From assembly GCA_002633005.1 (NCBI GenBank), contig NMRA01001222.1:14014-38615 (forward strand): a stretch of 24,602 nt of DNA, written 5' to 3'. Shown in pieces: positions 1 to 8,174 of the stretch. Origin of the DNA: Phoronis australis (lineage: Eukaryota > Phoronida > Phoronidae). Each line of letters starts with the position of its first letter. Position 1 is the stretch's first letter. The position numbers and the translations under genes were made by a program. A model generated the notes under the pieces. That model saw only the letters and a program-made list of their open reading frames with translations, did no database searches and had not been told where the DNA came from.

Positions 1-130
1 CACTTTAGATAGAGTTTTGAACGGGCTTTCAGATGATAATTTCCATTTTGCGCTACGACGCATACTTTTTGAATTATTCGAGATTTTCGGATACCGTTGT
101 TCTTTCGGTCACGTATGCACGCAGCTGGCT
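1..130 (+). repeat. Partial copy of a 183-bp dispersed/tandem repeat
   Basis: This stretch matches, in the same order with scattered mismatches, the unit found twice near 23646-23760 and 23828-23950. Shared blocks are the TTTTGAACGGGCTTTCAGA block, a TTTCCATTTT block and a GAGATTTTCxGATA block. The window edge truncates its left side. It is non-coding as far as I can see and belongs to a repeat family present at both ends of the window. Confidence 0.75.
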
Positions 131-348
131 GGCTTTCAGTTCACTTTGTTTTGGTTATGTCTGCACAAGTTAACAGAGAGATGTGACCCCGACTGACCCA
201 GGTAGCACTGTCATACTGTAGACTGGAATTCCAGGCGAAATACTATTGTAAACATAACTTTGCTCTGCAGACTGTCACATAGTGCCACCTATTTTGGATT
301 GCGGGAACAAAGCATGGCTCGTCCGTCATGTTGAGCTATCTATTGTTC

Positions 349-354
349 TTTATT
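349..354 (-). promoter_or_regulatory. Poly(A) signal AATAAA for the 438-773 exon
   Basis: Reading the minus strand, AATAAA lies 84 bases past the TGA stop of the upstream coding exon. The position suits cleavage and polyadenylation of a short 3' UTR and supports the view that 438-773 is a terminal exon. Confidence 0.5.
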
Positions 355-384
355 GTAGTTCATTATATGCTCTCTATTTGATTT

Positions 385-520
385 CTTCGCTAGTCACATG
401 AATGTTACCGTGTTATTCATTATTGCCGCCTTGATCGTCATGATTGTCGTCGTCCTCCCCATTGTCGTCTTTCGATTAATTCCGCCAAGTGTCGCTCCTC
501 CGAGCGCTCTCGTTTGTGAA
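385..520 (+). repeat. Trinucleotide-rich repeat ending in CGCCAAG/CGCTCC motif
   Basis: A GTC/CAT-rich stretch (about 415-475) is followed by TAATTCCGCCAAGTGTCGCT and a small hairpin with CGCTC/GAGCG arms (about 492-505). The same succession occurs at 24028-24125 and 24190-24270. This is therefore a dispersed repeat and not unique sequence. It overlaps the last roughly 80 coding bases of the minus-strand exon 438-773. Confidence 0.7.
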
Positions 521-773
521 TATTGATCACCCTTTGGTTCTGTTGGTAATGGCTCACATATGTCTGCAGCCTTTCTCGTACAAATGGGTTGAGTTCGTAC
601 GGCCTCAAAGTCGATGGAAGTTCCCCAAGTGGAAAATCGAATTCATTGTCTGATTCTTCAAATACTTGAGTGTGAGGCCCATATCCACTCTCCTCTTCGT
701 CTGCATAATATTTGTCCAGTTTTCGCTCAAAATCGTCCTTGGTATTCTGATCGCCCGAGTTACGCCATTGCAA
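438..773 (-). CDS. Terminal coding exon of an unidentified gene (partial)
   Basis: A 111-codon open frame on the minus strand runs from a CAG acceptor-like site (776-774) to a TGA stop at 440-438. It has no in-frame ATG, so it must be spliced from upstream. The product looks like genuine protein: hydrophilic and acidic at first (DEEES, FEESDNEFDF), then a segment around LRPYELNPFVRERLQ, then a basic tail with ERSEERHLAELIERRQ. No signal peptide or membrane segment is visible and I do not recognise the family. An AATAAA follows at 354-349. The last roughly 28 residues, including SEERHLAEL, are encoded by the dispersed repeat at 385-520, so the C-terminus may be exonised repeat. No upstream exon was found before the KLHL gene's 3' end. 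The exon may belong to a gene with small exons I missed, or be a decayed remnant. Confidence 0.5.
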   Translation of the reverse strand: MQWRNSGDQNTKDDFERKLDKYYADEEESGYGPHTQVFEESDNEFDFPLGELPSTLRPYELNPFVRERLQTYVSHYQQNQRVINIHKRERSEERHLAELIERRQWGGRRQS

Positions 774-2956
774 CTGATTGTCAAGTGACTAAACACCCAT
801 TAGATCATTTGGCAAGAAACTTGGAAATGAGTAAGTTTTCTTCAAAATTCGCGACCATTTGCCATGATTGTATTTTATGGTATTCATTTCATATTAGCTA
901 ACTGAAACCTCAAAAACTATGAAGAAAATGCATTGTGGGAACTCCTTAATATACAACAAAGTCATAGTATTTATTATGATACATTTCTTATTGTATCATA
1001 CAAAGTATTGCATCAACAGGTATAACAAAAACATTATTATTATGCCTTAAAACAAAGCAGCACTAGGTAATATAAAATTGAAATGCAAATGTAAACGTGT
1101 CTAAAAACAAGCAGATAAGGAAAGACAAGTCAATGCAGGTTTGTTCATAACACCTGTCACAACTTGAATCTGTTCTCAAAAAGTTAAAGCTAAATTTCAC
1201 ACCGTCCCGTTTCGCTGTCTAATAAACGAAAAATTGATTTGGCACTTTTACCCACACAATTGGTCTGGAAGTATTCCTTACCATGATGGGATTCTGTTTC
1301 TACTTCCTACAAGAACTTCGAAACCATCCAAGAATAAAAGAAATACTTCTAAGTTTCTAGGGGCTGTACGACACTAAAATTGTGGATTTGAAAACGGCAC
1401 ATTGCCTGTGACTTGAGTTGCTGACTCATTTGTCAACAATCTACGACCTGGAGAGCGAGATGTTTTCAAACCCCACAATACTTCAGTCAAAAATTCAATA
1501 TTGACAGCTAAATAGCAGCGAAATGTAGCTTTAATGGAAATGGCCAAAACTGAACTGGCACCTTGTTACAACTGAGTGAGAAACTCGCAGACTACAGCAT
1601 TCAAAATATTATTTGGCCAAAATATTCCAGTTACAACATTACACACCTCATTTCATGAAGGATTGGCTTGGTGGACATTCTGAGAACTAGTTGGGCGTGA
1701 CAGCCTTCAGATTGAAGAACATCAATAAAAAAGTAAAAATACAATGAAATATCTAAAGACAACAGTACAAAACACCCACCACCAACAATGAGTTACAGTA
1801 CATGACAATAATTATTCGCTACACAACCAAAATCTGCCCAAGAGACACTTGCCAGGAACAGATTATTCAAGACCCGTCTTGTTTAATAGTTAACTCGAGT
1901 GAACATGTGGTAATGCATTCTGTAGACCTACGGCGAAATGCAGGATCATGTAAAACTTCACGAGATGTCATCATGCAGCGCAAGCGAAAAATGCGATTAC
2001 AATAAATTAACATTTATTATTGCAAATTTCCTGTGTTTATAGAACATGCCCCTCAGTACTCTTCAAGGATCAGGCTAGCCAGCCTCAAGTGCGTACCTAC
2101 CCTCTTATTTGATCAAACTGATGAATGACTGAAGAAAATACCAACCCGGAAGACCGTTTCCAGTCTTGTATAGAAGTTATCATTATGACCCATGTGACCA
2201 TCGATTACGTGGGGTCATTGAGGTTCATCTTGAGGCAAATCTTTCTTACGTAATTACAGAGACTCTGATGAAGAATTTCGCTAGCATTTGGCAGTCGTGA
2301 CTCGACCATCGTGACTGGGAATTGTAGATCGTTTTGTTTGATTATTGTTGGCGTGTACTGCAAATTCTGACTCACAAATCAATACCAAGACTTCCCAAGA
2401 TAACTTCATTGAAAAGTTCAACATACAAAAACATTCCCAAATAACAACTGTGCTTTTCTCAAACAGCACCACTCCCTTCTAGAAAATTGCAAAATGCATG
2501 CAGTGGAATAATCTCTAAAACTTTCTAAACATACCCAATGCAGGAATCATAATAGAAAAACGTGGGTATGAGTGAATTGACCACACGGCCGCTAGACTGG
2601 GTCTATTTAGAGGGACCTATAGGCCTTTTTTGCTTCCAATTTTAATGGGTGCGTTGATCCGAGCTAAGCAACCACACAGCTCCAATGATGTGGGACATGA
2701 TACTAAAATTATCCCTGCTAAAGCACCTGCACCCCTATGAAGATACCAACACACAACTAAGATATAACATAATAGCCGAGTATTTGGTTACAAAACGATT
2801 TAACACAGCGTGAACAGCACAACAAACTCATAGTAAGGTACACTTCAAAAAAAGTTGAGAAAAGGAAACAATACAGTTGAATTTTTCATTTGTATTGAAT
2901 CTATTTTAAATAATGACAAAAATACAACTGTGCACTATGCAGCAGTTACATTTAAT
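774..2956. other. Gene-free stretch between two minus-strand transcription units
   Basis: Translations of both strands give only short frames with no domain-like composition. The stretch probably holds the intron(s) upstream of exon 438-773 and possibly extra KLHL 3' UTR. A further AATAAA lies on the minus strand near 2018-2013. I see no RNA gene or clear repeat here. Confidence 0.5.
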
Positions 2957-2962
2957 TTTATT
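2957..2962 (-). promoter_or_regulatory. Poly(A) signal AATAAA of the KLHL gene
   Basis: AATAAA on the minus strand lies about 64 bases past the TGA stop of the Kelch-like gene and is the first such signal. It implies a short 3' UTR. Later signals could give longer forms. Confidence 0.5.
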
Positions 2963-2985
2963 CCAGCACCATTACACAACACACA

Positions 2986-2999
2986 TCGCCCCCTACTGG
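2986..2999 (-). promoter_or_regulatory. CTCF-like core motif in the KLHL 3' UTR
   Basis: The minus strand reads CCAGTAGGGGGCGA. It fits the bilaterian CTCF core CCASYAGRKGGCRS at 13 of 14 positions. It lies 27-40 bases past the stop codon of the KLHL gene. Occupancy cannot be judged from sequence. Confidence 0.4.
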
Positions 3000-3025
3000 C
3001 CTTTGGCTCCATAACATTTTGAGGT

Positions 3026-4498
3026 TCATACTACAGCAGGCTCATTACCACTCACTGAGTCGCCTAGCTCATCTTCATCAGCATCAGCATTTAATATGTC
3101 ATTGGGGTAAGCTATTGACAATGACGCCAGCCTAGTAAAATCAGGCGCAATGCTTTCCCAATCAACAAATTCTTTAGTTTCGACATCAAATGCACTTAAA
3201 TGCCGGGACTCTGTCGAGCCCCCCACGAGATAAATAGTATTTCCCACTGAAGCCACATCTCTGAGCAAGTGGCCATGAAGGTCAGGTGTAGGTGTCAGAA
3301 GTGACCACTGCTCAGTCTTCAAGTCGTAGACTTCATTTTCATTGCACTCGACCATACCATAACCGCCATCATTACCAACTGTATACCCACCGAATACAAA
3401 CACGTTGTCACCGTGGGTAATCATCGCATGACCTTGTCTAGGTACAATCATTTTTTTGCATACGACCCACACCCCCGTTTCTTTCAGCAGTTCGTAGGTA
3501 TGATCATCTGGGATAGAGAGATTGGGATTTTCTGCAATTCCCCCAGAAATGATCAGGTTGCCCCCACCTACAGTACCGGCGTGACTAAACGTCGGTTGTT
3601 GGAGTGGCGTCGTGTAGGTCCACTCGTTTGTCTGAGGATTAAACACCTCCACAGTGCCCAGAACATGCTCCACGTCATTCTCATCATGGTTGACGCCACC
3701 GACTGCGAACAACAAAGTGTCCGAAGCGCAGAAGACAAAATTACACCGCGGTTCCAGCATGGCCGGTGCATTGTGCCACATTTGGGACCGCTGATCATAG
3801 CGGTACACCGCATTGATACTATGGTACATTCTATTGTAACCGCCGGCAACAAACAGGAAGTTGCCAAACGTTGTCACAGCGCAATGTTCCAGAAGGCATT
3901 CCAAGTCCATGGTGTCAAATGCTTCGTTGATGAATTTGCCCTGCTTCAGTTGAGGGTCTTTGTACTGAACCCAGTCTATGCCATCCGTGATGGACATAAG
4001 TGCTACCACATCTTGTGAACCTCTTAACTTCACCTCATCTGACAATATCAGACACTGCTTGAAAGGATTCTCCAAGTAATCCATTGCTTTCTCGACCTGC
4101 CTCTTCACTCCAGGTAGATTTTTGATTTCATCAGGTATGCTGTTCAACTCCTCCACTTCAAGAAGAGGAAATCGTATGAAGCTCAATAATGTTTCTGCAT
4201 GGGCTTTCCTCTCCTGCAAGTCGTGTAAAAGCCAGTCGATCACCGCATGGAGAATGAGACCCTCGGGAGCCTCAACGTAATAATCGTCGCCCAACAGCTG
4301 CGAGAATAACTCTAGTGACATGGAATGGAATCGCTGGTTTTCCGCGAGTGATATGAAGTTATCGCCGATGAACCTGTAGATGTCATATCTCAAGTCGCCA
4401 AGTGCAAAGTGTTCAGCAAGCTCGAGAACAGAGTCGAAGTTCTCAATGGAGGTGTGACGAATTAGGAACAGGCAACAGGCATTAACCAACCATTCTAC
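3026..4498 (-). CDS. Kelch-like (KLHL) protein, exon 3: end of BTB, BACK, Kelch propeller
   Basis: This is the last and largest coding exon of a KLHL gene, giving residues 126-615 of a 615-residue product, the usual size for the family. It starts after a TTTCAG acceptor (4504-4499) in phase 0, joins exon 2's CAG donor without shifting frame, and ends at TGA (3028-3026). Residues 126-140 finish the BTB fold. About 145-273 form a BACK domain (LELAEHF, then DWLLHD and RFPLL-type helices). About 323-598 form a Kelch beta-propeller with GG doublets at about 344, 392, 444, 495 and 551 and matching Trp at about 366, 418, 469, 523 and 572. A first blade (about 285-320) is degenerate and lacks the GG. 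The acidic tail (ADADEDELGD) is outside the propeller. In this family the propeller binds the substrate and BACK positions it on a CUL3 E3 ligase. The vertebrate orthologue is not clear to me. Confidence 0.95.
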   Translation of the reverse strand, partial: VEWLVNACCLFLIRHTSIENFDSVLELAEHFALGDLRYDIYRFIGDNFISLAENQRFHSMSLELFSQLLGDDYYVEAPEGLILHAVIDWLLHDLQERKAHAETLLSFIRFPLLEVEELNSIPDEIKNLPGVKRQVEKAMDYLENPFKQCLILSDEVKLRGSQDVVALMSITDGIDWVQYKDPQLKQGKFINEAFDTMDLECLLEHCAVTTFGNFLFVAGGYNRMYHSINAVYRYDQRSQMWHNAPAMLEPRCNFVFCASDTLLFAVGGVNHDENDVEHVLGTVEVFNPQTNEWTYTTPLQQPTFSHAGTVGGGNLIISGGIAENPNLSIPDDHTYELLKETGVWVVCKKMIVPRQGHAMITHGDNVFVFGGYTVGNDGGYGMVECNENEVYDLKTEQWSLLTPTPDLHGHLLRDVASVGNTIYLVGGSTESRHLSAFDVETKEFVDWESIAPDFTRLASLSIAYPNDILNADADEDELGDSVSGNEPAVV

Positions 4499-4629
4499 CT
4501 GAAACCCAATAGAAAAGAATGATTGATTGGTCTCTTATAAGTTACCTGAAGGACAAATTAGGTACTTATAATCATTTCAAGTCTCGGGTTAAAACAGGTA
4601 ACTTGCAGGTACATAACAACTAAGTAAAA

Positions 4630-4926
4630 TACCGTCCACACACAGTTTACCCTAACACAACTTGCACTAGTGCAACTTACCTCACTTTTAAGTGAAGCGT
4701 GCACACACACATATCCGAGGGTAAGGCAAAGTTGTCGCTCTCTGCATGACAACGTACACCGAATGTGAATACAGCGCGCAAGAGAAAACTCATCTGTATC
4801 TAACCACATCTGATAATTACTTCTGCCCTAGTGCACTAGTTTCAACAGCGTCCACACAGCCCTCAAATCTAGCAACAACTCGTTCCAGAAGTAACTTTTT
4901 CTAGGGAAAGTCTGTGTGTGGACGGC
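4630..4926. mobile_element. MITE-like element in KLHL intron 2
   Basis: Inverted terminal repeats read TRCCGTCCACACACAG inward from each end (4630-4645 and the reverse complement at 4911-4926). Weaker similarity continues for about 10 more bases (TTTxCCCTA). The interior is about 297 bases long, has no coding capacity, and holds a related CGTCCACACAG copy near 4849. This is the shape of a non-autonomous DNA transposon. I cannot define a target-site duplication with confidence. Confidence 0.5.
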
Positions 4927-5369
4927 ACTTAAATGTTTTCTTGCCATATTGATGCACTGGATTTAACAACATTTTCATGTACTACAGTTCCATTAAAGAA
5001 GTCCACAGTTTCAGCCCACCTCATGGTACAGGGTACATCAAAAATAATCTGACGGCACACTGGGTTTATCAGATGTATGCCGTTAACGATTTGTTTTCAA
5101 TGAAAGTCTGTATTTAGCCAAATATCTACACAACTATAGTAAAGGATATTTTCTGAAAATAAAAAGAGTAAATAAAATTTGATTTTTGACTAATAATACC
5201 AAACTGCCAATTACTATTAATTGGGTCACGTGACCAACTTTTTTGGTAAAATTAAGCAAAAAGAAACCAAAGTTAGTTAGCAAAGTAACGGTATCATTGA
5301 AACAAGAGTACTACTGCATTGATATGCATCGCATACAGCGCAGATACAAGGGATGATCATTACATTAAA
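4927..5369. other. KLHL intron 2, non-repeat part
   Basis: This AT-rich intron sequence lies between the MITE-like element and the minisatellite. No open frame, RNA gene or repeat was recognised. The short palindrome CTAGTGCACTAG (about 4829-4840) sits just inside the MITE-like element. Confidence 0.5.
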
Positions 5370-5613
5370 CATTTCCACAAAAGAAAGCAATACTAATACA
5401 CTTAATATAGTCTCTAGTAGATGCAGACTACATTTCCACAAAAGAAAGCAATACTAATACACTTAATATAGTCTCTAGCAGATGCAGACTACATTTCCAC
5501 AAAAGAAAGCAATACTACTACACTTAATATAGTCTCTAGCAGATGCAGACTACATTTCCACAAAAGAAAGCAATACTAATACTCTTAATATAGTCTCTAG
5601 CAGATGCAGACTA
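5370..5613 (+). repeat. Minisatellite: four tandem copies of a 61-bp unit
   Basis: Units begin CATTTCCACAAAAGAAAGCA at 5370, 5431, 5492 and 5553. The spacing is exactly 61, only a few substitutions separate the units, and a 7-base stub of a fifth follows at 5614. The unit length is not a multiple of three and the array lies in intron 2 of the KLHL gene. High identity implies recent expansion, so copy number is probably polymorphic. Confidence 0.97.
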
Positions 5614-5967
5614 CATTTCAATCAACAATTTGTCTAAGTGTCCAGAAAAATCTTAGCCTCAGGCTTTTTGACTAGATGTCTCAAGACATTTAAAAATATT
5701 GCTCAGAGTTTTTCAAGCATACCACAGCACTATGACTGAATGCATGTAGGGAGATTTTAGCTAGGTCCTAGGCTCCTAGCATAGGTCCTAGCATTACTGA
5801 ACGCAAGCCTGCTGTACATGCAGGGAGATAAGTACAGTTCATGGGCCAACTACAGTATACGAAGGGAGAACACTGATTGATCATTTGAACACAATCAATA
5901 ATTTGATTATACAGTAAACATTCACTGTGTATACTGTATCAAGCCTGGAGTCACATAAGAGACGCAC
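5614..5967. other. KLHL intron 2, donor-proximal part
   Basis: This is intron sequence up to the exon 2 donor (CAG|GTGCGT, minus strand). It contains a short reiteration of AGGTCCTAG around 5762-5792 and nothing else I can interpret. Confidence 0.5.
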
Positions 5968-6070
5968 CTGGAAAAATCTGGCAGCTTCAATAACATCAGC
6001 CACGATATTGTCGTTAATGGTTACGTGACCTCTGTAGAAGTATTCCATCATTGCAGAAAATCCTACTGGG
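5968..6070 (-). CDS. Kelch-like (KLHL) protein, exon 2: BTB domain
   Basis: This 103-base internal exon is bounded by a TTCATTTCAG acceptor (AG at 6072-6071) and a CAG|GTGCGT donor (GT at 5967-5966). It completes codon 91, a Ser split 2+1 across intron 1, and encodes residues 92-125. These are the BTB segment with SAMMEYFYRGHV and DVIEAARFFQ, which match the family's F-x-x-(L/M)-(L/M)-x-(F/Y)-x-Y-x-G and L-x-A-A-x-x-(L/F)-Q patterns. The two junctions keep one frame through all three exons, which is the main evidence for this model. Confidence 0.93.
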
Positions 6071-6332
6071 CTGAAATGAATTATTGAATATATGGAAATT
6101 GACTGTGCCGCTACTTTACAAGACGTGTTGCTGGTATAAGCACAAGACAGAAGATTTACAATATTCGTCATGATTAATGCCCACTTCTGACAAATTGCCT
6201 TGACTACATCGAATTTGAGTTTTATTATTCATTGACTTTGCAGTTCTAAATAATTGTATGCAGTCCAGTTGACAGGGACTAATTTTGTAGACAAATCAAA
6301 CTAAAAAATATTCTTGGCATTTTCTACTCTAA

Positions 6333-6442
6333 GTTTGAGCTAACTAAAGATAGACTGTGTTCGAGTGCAGGTTAATACATATGACCTTCTACGTTTGAGC
6401 TAACTAAAGATAGACTGTGTTAGAGTACATATGACCTTCTAC
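6333..6442 (+). repeat. Tandem duplication of a 60-bp unit
   Basis: GTTTGAGCTAACTAAAGATA starts at 6333 and again at 6393. The first unit is 60 bases. The second is 50, having lost about ten bases before CATATGACCTTCTAC. It lies in KLHL intron 1. Confidence 0.9.
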
Positions 6443-6989
6443 TCCAGGTTTACACCTGATGACCCTTACGTTTGTGTAACAAACTGGAAAAACTTTTTTG
6501 GATTCCAATGCGAACTTTAAGCCCGAGTCCTCAGGTACAAACTAAGATTAGGAAATTATACACTTGAGCATAGAATAATAGACACTTATTGTGAGTTCGC
6601 ATCAAAGTAGAGCAGAAAATAGCAATTTATATTTTTGAGTTCAATTTTGAATAACAAGATTAGACCCGGGCCTTAATGTTTTGTTCAACTGTCGTACATG
6701 TGAAACTGCAACTGCCTGAGTGTTAACTTGTGGTCAATGTGTTTCAACTCCTACCACCTGACATTTCAATTCCTCATGGCATCTCAAATGCCCTGGGCAT
6801 TAAGATAGACAAACGCGGTCGTTATAAGACCCTGCTATGGGACAAAGTAACAAATATAGCACGAGACAATAATGAGCAATATTGTTGCTAGAATGAAAAT
6901 AAATGAATATAGAATTAATTTAATTTTCATATTTACATACACTGGGGAGTTCACTATTAAGTCTGACTGGATTTATGCAATCAACCGGT

Positions 6990-7064
6990 GATCCTGATGG
7001 CTCAGTGGACTAGAACGTCTGCATGGTTAGCAGACGGTCGCAAGTTAGAGTCCAGGTTGGGGCA
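6990..7064 (+). mobile_element. tRNA-derived SINE head (or tRNA pseudogene)
   Basis: A perfect A box TGGCTCAGTGG (6998-7008) is followed by an anticodon-type hairpin: CGTCTGC and GCAGACG arms around a 7-base loop ATGGTTA, with GGT in the anticodon position. A decayed B box (AGTTAGAGTCC, 7043-7053) comes next. The acceptor and T stems pair poorly, so a working tRNA is unlikely. A pol III-promoted SINE head fits best. It lies in KLHL intron 1, antisense to the gene. Confidence 0.6.
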
Positions 7065-7884
7065 GAAACCTTTTCAGACTTATATTTATTAGGTGACGTG
7101 ATGTGACCAAATGTGGCGTGCTGACCAGACTTAGAAACGAATGCGATAAATTTAAATTTCAATTAATTCATAACCTGTCCAGCAAGCCGAAACAATGTTT
7201 TGACATCTCCGTGTCTCTCGGCTGCCACTCTCAAATTTAGGAAATTTAACCAGTTTAAATGCGAACATGTGCTTAAAGCACATTACTTCTGAATGAGAAT
7301 CTTCAGTTGACAATTCAAAAACCTACTGAACACTTAAAGTGATAAAAACATCAACAAACATCAGTATGAACAAGGCACTTTCCCTGGTGTTCATAAAGTC
7401 ACATGACATCACTTCTTATTGTGATTACCAGACTCAAGCTGAGGTTATGGCATTAAAATATCCCTCTATTTTAAGCCAAAAGTAGTACACGGTAATATTT
7501 CACCAATTTTGGACAAAAATAATTGCCAAAATTATCTTTTTCATTTTTCAAAGTTTTCCAACATTGTTGTGATTGCCCATAATTTTTCAAAATATTTTCT
7601 GATGATCAAAATAAAACTTCAATGGTCTGCCACATTGTGTCCTAAACTGGTGAGGTTTTGCCATTACTAGTTCTGGTCCCTGCCAGACTATTTTGAAACC
7701 TCAGCCTCAAAGCTGATGACAGGACAGCCAGGTGGGACTGGAAAAAACAAAACCCGGACCCATTTCAGCTGGTATTAGGTGAGTTTTTCTTGAAAATTTG
7801 GACGTCTAAAAATCGCATTCCCCACATCACTTGTCCAAAAGAAAACACAGGCCAGAAACAATTTCGATATTATTTGGCCCTTAC
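7065..7884. other. KLHL intron 1, acceptor-distal part
   Basis: This intron sequence ends (on the minus strand, begins) at the exon 1 donor AG|GTAAGG. It may include the body of the SINE starting at 6990. No open frame or clear repeat was seen. Confidence 0.5.
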
Positions 7885-8156
7885 CTAATTTCATGAATCT
7901 CTATGGCATCCTTCGTCTTCTCCTGCATATCGTGTCCAAACATAGCGGCAAAATAATCACTAGCATTAGTAAGTACCACTCTGTGCGCTTGGAACGACTT
8001 GGAGCCCACTCGCAGCTTAATGTCACAGTTGTAATCATACATTTTAAAAGACGCTTTTTTGTAGTCTGTGTTCGTAAAGCGCAGCTGGCCATCAGAGCCT
8101 TGAGTGATTTTAGTACAGTCATTCAGTTTAGCCACAGTGTCTTGACTCAATTCCAT
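7885..8156 (-). CDS. Kelch-like (KLHL) protein, exon 1: start and N-terminal BTB domain
   Basis: This is the first coding exon, residues 1-90 plus two bases of codon 91, ending at an AG|GTAAGG donor. ATG at 8156-8154 has a strong Kozak context (ACAATGG). It leaves about 35 residues before the BTB fold, usual for KLHL proteins. The BTB core shows YDYNCDIKLRVG, FQAHRVVLTNASDYFAAMF with the conserved Asp (D45) and His (H58), and M77-Q78-E79. The last fits the phi-x-E motif by which BTB-Kelch proteins contact CUL3. The product is thus likely an adaptor of a CUL3-RING ubiquitin ligase, mostly cytoplasmic; no signal peptide or membrane segment is seen. No in-frame stop lies between this ATG and the acceptor at 8174-8173, so a 5' extension cannot be excluded. 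Confidence 0.93.
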
Positions 8157-8174
8157 TGTGTAGACTGGAATTCT
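8157..8174 (-). promoter_or_regulatory. 5' UTR tail and upstream splice acceptor of the KLHL gene
   Basis: Just upstream of the ATG the minus strand reads TTCTTTTTTTTAG|AATTCC, a strong acceptor with a T-rich tract. Sixteen UTR bases would precede the ATG. This implies at least one non-coding exon farther upstream (higher coordinates), which I could not locate. Confidence 0.5.

Noticed and set aside
218-231. Match of about 15 bases between 217-231 and the KLHL 5' UTR at 8159-8173
   Set aside because: A single match of this length is expected about once by chance in a window of this size; flanks do not align.
614-901. 95-codon plus-strand frame opposite the terminal exon
   Set aside because: Antisense of the 438-773 exon; composition is not protein-like.
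1278-1315. Possible 25-nt microexon on the minus strand (TTGTAG acceptor, ATG|GTAAGG donor)
   Set aside because: Its reading frame gives a stop when joined in phase to the exon at 773, so it does not explain that exon.
3413-4018. 201-codon plus-strand open frame
   Set aside because: It lies fully inside the minus-strand KLHL exon 3 and is the antisense shadow of its Kelch coding sequence, with no domain of its own.
5400-5613. CRISPR-like array
   Set aside because: The 61-bp units are contiguous repeats without unique spacers, in an animal intron.
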